The translations under genes and the position numbers were made by a program. The notes beneath the pieces were generated by a model, which saw nothing but the letters and a program-made list of their open reading frames with translations, was not told the origin of the DNA and did no database searches. Source: JBELMB01 sp042088665 (GTDB lineage Bacteria > Pseudomonadota > Alphaproteobacteria > Rhodobacterales > Rhodobacteraceae). From it: a DNA stretch of 6,313 bases. Position 1 is the first letter of the stretch, and each line of letters begins with the position of its first letter. Positions 4,134-6,313 of the stretch are shown here, piece after piece. The stretch covers positions 1 to 6,313 of the forward strand of contig JBELMB010000261.1 of assembly GCA_042088665.1 (NCBI GenBank), in the 5' to 3' direction.

Positions 4134-6296
4134 TCAGGTTGCGGTGGCGCGGGCCTCCCGGATCAAGCGCAGGATATCCTGCGCGGCGTCGGGGATGTTT
4201 GTGCCGGGACCAAAGATCGCCTTCACGCCTGCGTTGAAAAGAAATTCGTAGTCCTGATGCGGGATCACCCCGCCACAGATGACGATGATGTCCCCCGCGC
4301 CTTCGGCCTTCAAGGCGTCGACCAGTTGCGGCGCCAGTGTCTTGTGGCCCGCCGCCTGGCTGGAGATGCCGACCACGTGCACGTCGTTGTCGATGGCGTC
4401 CTGCGCCGCCTCTTCCGGGGTCTGGAACAGCGGGCCGACGTCGACGTCAAACCCGATGTCGGCAAAGGCCGTTGCGATCACCTTGGCGCCACGGTCATGG
4501 CCGTCCTGGCCCATCTTGACCACCAGCATGCGCGGGCGACGGCCCTCTGCCTCGGCAAAGCCTTCGACAGATTTCTGAATGGCGGCAAAGCCTTCGTCGC
4601 CTTCATAGGCCGCACCATAGACGCCCGCGAGGGTCTTGACCTCCGCGCGGTGGCGGCCGAATTCCTGTTCCATTGCCATGCTGATTTCCCCTACGGAGGC
4701 GCGGGCGCGGGCGGCTTCGACCGCCGCTTCGAGCAGGTTGCCGCCCTCTTTGGCGCGGCGGGTCATCTCCGCCAGAGCGGCCTGACAGGCGGCCTCGTCA
4801 CGGGTGGCGCGGATCTGCTCCAGACGCGCCACCTGGCTTTCGCGGACGGCCTGGTTGTCAATGTCGAGAATGTCGATATCCTCTTCGGCGGCCAGCTTGT
4901 ACTTGTTCACGCCGACGATCACGTCGATGCCGCGGTCGATCTCTGCCTGCCGGCGGGCCGCGGTTTCCTCGATCCGGAGCTTGGGCATGCCGGATTCCAC
5001 GGCCTTGGTCATGCCGCCCATCCCGTCGACCTCTTCGATCAGCTTCCATGCCTCTTCGGCAAGATCATGGGTCAGCTTTTCGACGTAGTAAGAGCCCGCG
5101 AGCGGATCCACCACATTGGTCACGCCGGTCTCTTCCTGCAGCACCAGCTGGGTGTTGCGGGCGATGCGGGCGGAAAACTCCGTCGGCAGGGCGATCGCCT
5201 CATCAAGCGCATTCGTGTGCAGCGATTGCGTGCCGCCAAGGACCGCCGACATGGCCTCGTAGGCGGTGCGGATGACGTTGTTGTAGGGGTCTTGCTCCGC
5301 GAGGCTGACGCCAGACGTCTGACAGTGGGTGCGCAGCATCTTGGACCGCGGCTCTCGCGCGCCCAGTTCCGTCATGATGCGGTGCCACAGCAGGCGCGCG
5401 GCGCGCAGTTTGGCGACTTCCATGAAGAAGTTCTTGCCGATGGCGAAGAAAAAGCTCAGCCGTCCGGCAAATTTGTCGATGTCCATGCCCGCGGCCATGG
5501 CGGTTTTCACGTATTCCTTGCCATCGGCGAGGGTGAAGGCCAGCTCCTGCACGAGGTTCGCCCCCGCCTCCTGCATGTGGTAGCCGGAGATCGAGATGGA
5601 GTTGAACTTCGGCATCTCGTTGGAGGTGTACTCGATGATATCCGCGATGATCCGCATCGAAGGGGACGGCGGATAGATATAGGTGTTGCGGACCATGAAC
5701 TCCTTCAGGATGTCGTTCTGGATGGTCCCGGCCAGCACGGAGCGGTCGTGGCCCTGTTCCTCGCCCGTGACGATGAAGCTCGCCAGAACGGGGATCACCG
5801 CGCCGTTCATGGTCATCGAGACAGAGACCTTGTCCAGCGGGATGCCATCGAAGAGGATTTTCATGTCCTCGACGCTGTCGATGGCCACGCCGGCCTTGCC
5901 GACGTCGCCGACGACGCGGGGGTGATCGCTGTCATAGCCGCGGTGGGTGGCGAGGTCGAAGGCGACAGAGACACCCTGCTGACCGGCGGCCAGCGCCTTG
6001 CGGTAAAAGGCGTTCGAGTCCTCGGCGGTGGAGAAGCCGGCGTATTGGCGGATGGTCCAGGGACGGCCCGCGTACATGGTCGCCTTCACCCCGCGGGTGA
6101 ACGGCTCCTGCCCCGGCAGGGTGCCCATATGCGGCAGCTCTGCGGTGTCATCGGCGGTATAGAGCGGCTTGACCTCGATGCCTTCGAGCGTGTTCCAGGT
6201 CAGATCGTCCAGCGGGCGGCCGCGCAGTTCCTTTTCAGCGGTTGTGCGCCAGTCTTCGGGCAGGGGTCTGGACTGCGGTGTGGGGCTGTCGGTCAT
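4134..6296 (-). CDS. scpA: Methylmalonyl-CoA mutase, adenosylcobalamin-dependent
   Basis: This 720-residue enzyme isomerises (R)-methylmalonyl-CoA to succinyl-CoA, the last step of propionyl-CoA assimilation; alphaproteobacteria also use it in the ethylmalonyl-CoA pathway. The N-terminal TIM barrel (about 20-550) carries TIRQYAGFST with Tyr85, MVRNTYIYPP with Arg203 and ISISGYHMQEAGA with His240. These match Tyr89, Arg207 and His244 of the Propionibacterium mutase. Tyr and Arg at the first two positions indicate methylmalonyl-CoA; isobutyryl-CoA mutases have Phe and Gln. The C-terminal B12 domain (about 586-720) has GQDGHDRG with the cobalt-ligand His600, GISSQAAGH (643-651) and GGVIPHQD (675-682). 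The length is normal for a single-chain, homodimer-type mutase, and nothing looks broken. The ATG at 6296 has AGAGGA 7 nt upstream. The symbol follows E. coli usage; mutB or mcm would serve equally. Any propionyl-CoA carboxylase genes must lie upstream, outside the window. Confidence 0.97.
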   Translation of the reverse strand: MTDSPTPQSRPLPEDWRTTAEKELRGRPLDDLTWNTLEGIEVKPLYTADDTAELPHMGTLPGQEPFTRGVKATMYAGRPWTIRQYAGFSTAEDSNAFYRKALAAGQQGVSVAFDLATHRGYDSDHPRVVGDVGKAGVAIDSVEDMKILFDGIPLDKVSVSMTMNGAVIPVLASFIVTGEEQGHDRSVLAGTIQNDILKEFMVRNTYIYPPSPSMRIIADIIEYTSNEMPKFNSISISGYHMQEAGANLVQELAFTLADGKEYVKTAMAAGMDIDKFAGRLSFFFAIGKNFFMEVAKLRAARLLWHRIMTELGAREPRSKMLRTHCQTSGVSLAEQDPYNNVIRTAYEAMSAVLGGTQSLHTNALDEAIALPTEFSARIARNTQLVLQEETGVTNVVDPLAGSYYVEKLTHDLAEEAWKLIEEVDGMGGMTKAVESGMPKLRIEETAARRQAEIDRGIDVIVGVNKYKLAAEEDIDILDIDNQAVRESQVARLEQIRATRDEAACQAALAEMTRRAKEGGNLLEAAVEAARARASVGEISMAMEQEFGRHRAEVKTLAGVYGAAYEGDEGFAAIQKSVEGFAEAEGRRPRMLVVKMGQDGHDRGAKVIATAFADIGFDVDVGPLFQTPEEAAQDAIDNDVHVVGISSQAAGHKTLAPQLVDALKAEGAGDIIVICGGVIPHQDYEFLFNAGVKAIFGPGTNIPDAAQDILRLIREARATAT

Positions 6297-6303
6297 GGAG
6301 ATG

Positions 6304-6309
6304 TCCTCT
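6304..6309 (-). promoter_or_regulatory. Shine-Dalgarno of the mutase gene
   Basis: AGAGGA on the minus strand, 7 nt before the ATG at 6296, is near-ideal in sequence and spacing. It is the strongest ribosome-binding site in the window. Confidence 0.75.
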
Positions 6310-6313
6310 CTCG

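Noticed and set aside
3809..4251. Plus-strand frames with a repeated peptide APAGRAR-GRGSVRN
   Set aside because: The peptide repeat is a by-product of the 49-bp DNA hairpin repeat lying in frame. There is no family resemblance, and the frames run into the mutase gene antisense.
4134..6296. Ethylmalonyl-CoA or isobutyryl-CoA mutase instead of methylmalonyl-CoA mutase
   Set aside because: The RQYAGFST and MVRNTYIYPP segments with Tyr85 and Arg203 match true methylmalonyl-CoA mutases closely. Isobutyryl-CoA mutases differ at both residues, and ethylmalonyl-CoA mutases diverge across these segments.

Overview
The window looks like chromosome from a high-GC marine-type alphaproteobacterium, most likely a roseobacter-group member of the Rhodobacteraceae. 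This rests on family resemblance recognised by eye: the TerB/J-domain protein, the VOC protein beginning MLTFDHIAVLG, the small exported Met-rich protein and the single-chain methylmalonyl-CoA mutase all have the look of roseobacter proteins. No search was run.

All five convincing genes lie on the minus strand, so transcription reads right to left. From the right: (1) a complete methylmalonyl-CoA mutase (4134-6296) with a strong Shine-Dalgarno at the window edge; (2) a 585-bp intergenic region rich in inverted repeats, with two copies of a 49-bp double-hairpin element; (3) a 203-residue VOC/glyoxalase-like protein (2937-3548), followed by a hairpin; (4) a 227-residue cytosolic TerB plus J-domain protein (1965-2648), with a good promoter that places the start of transcription at or next to the start codon and a palindrome over the -10; (5) a 347-bp intergenic region with a 12-bp tandem repeat that forms a textbook G-quadruplex motif on the transcribed strand; (6) an endonuclease/exonuclease/phosphatase-fold protein (598-1617); (7) 43 bp downstream, a small exported protein of unknown function (165-554). 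The last 164 bp hold no gene but contain a clean 7-bp-arm palindrome.

The mutase converts methylmalonyl-CoA to succinyl-CoA at the end of propionyl-CoA assimilation. Its partner genes (propionyl-CoA carboxylase, epimerase) are not in the window; any would lie beyond the right edge. The other genes show no obvious pathway link. The nuclease-fold gene and the small exported protein probably form a transcription unit. I see no mobile element, CRISPR array, tRNA or rRNA, and no clear new defence or biosynthetic system. The unusual signals are in the intergenic DNA: the G-quadruplex repeat, the duplicated double hairpin, and two promoter-like elements placed for leaderless transcripts.
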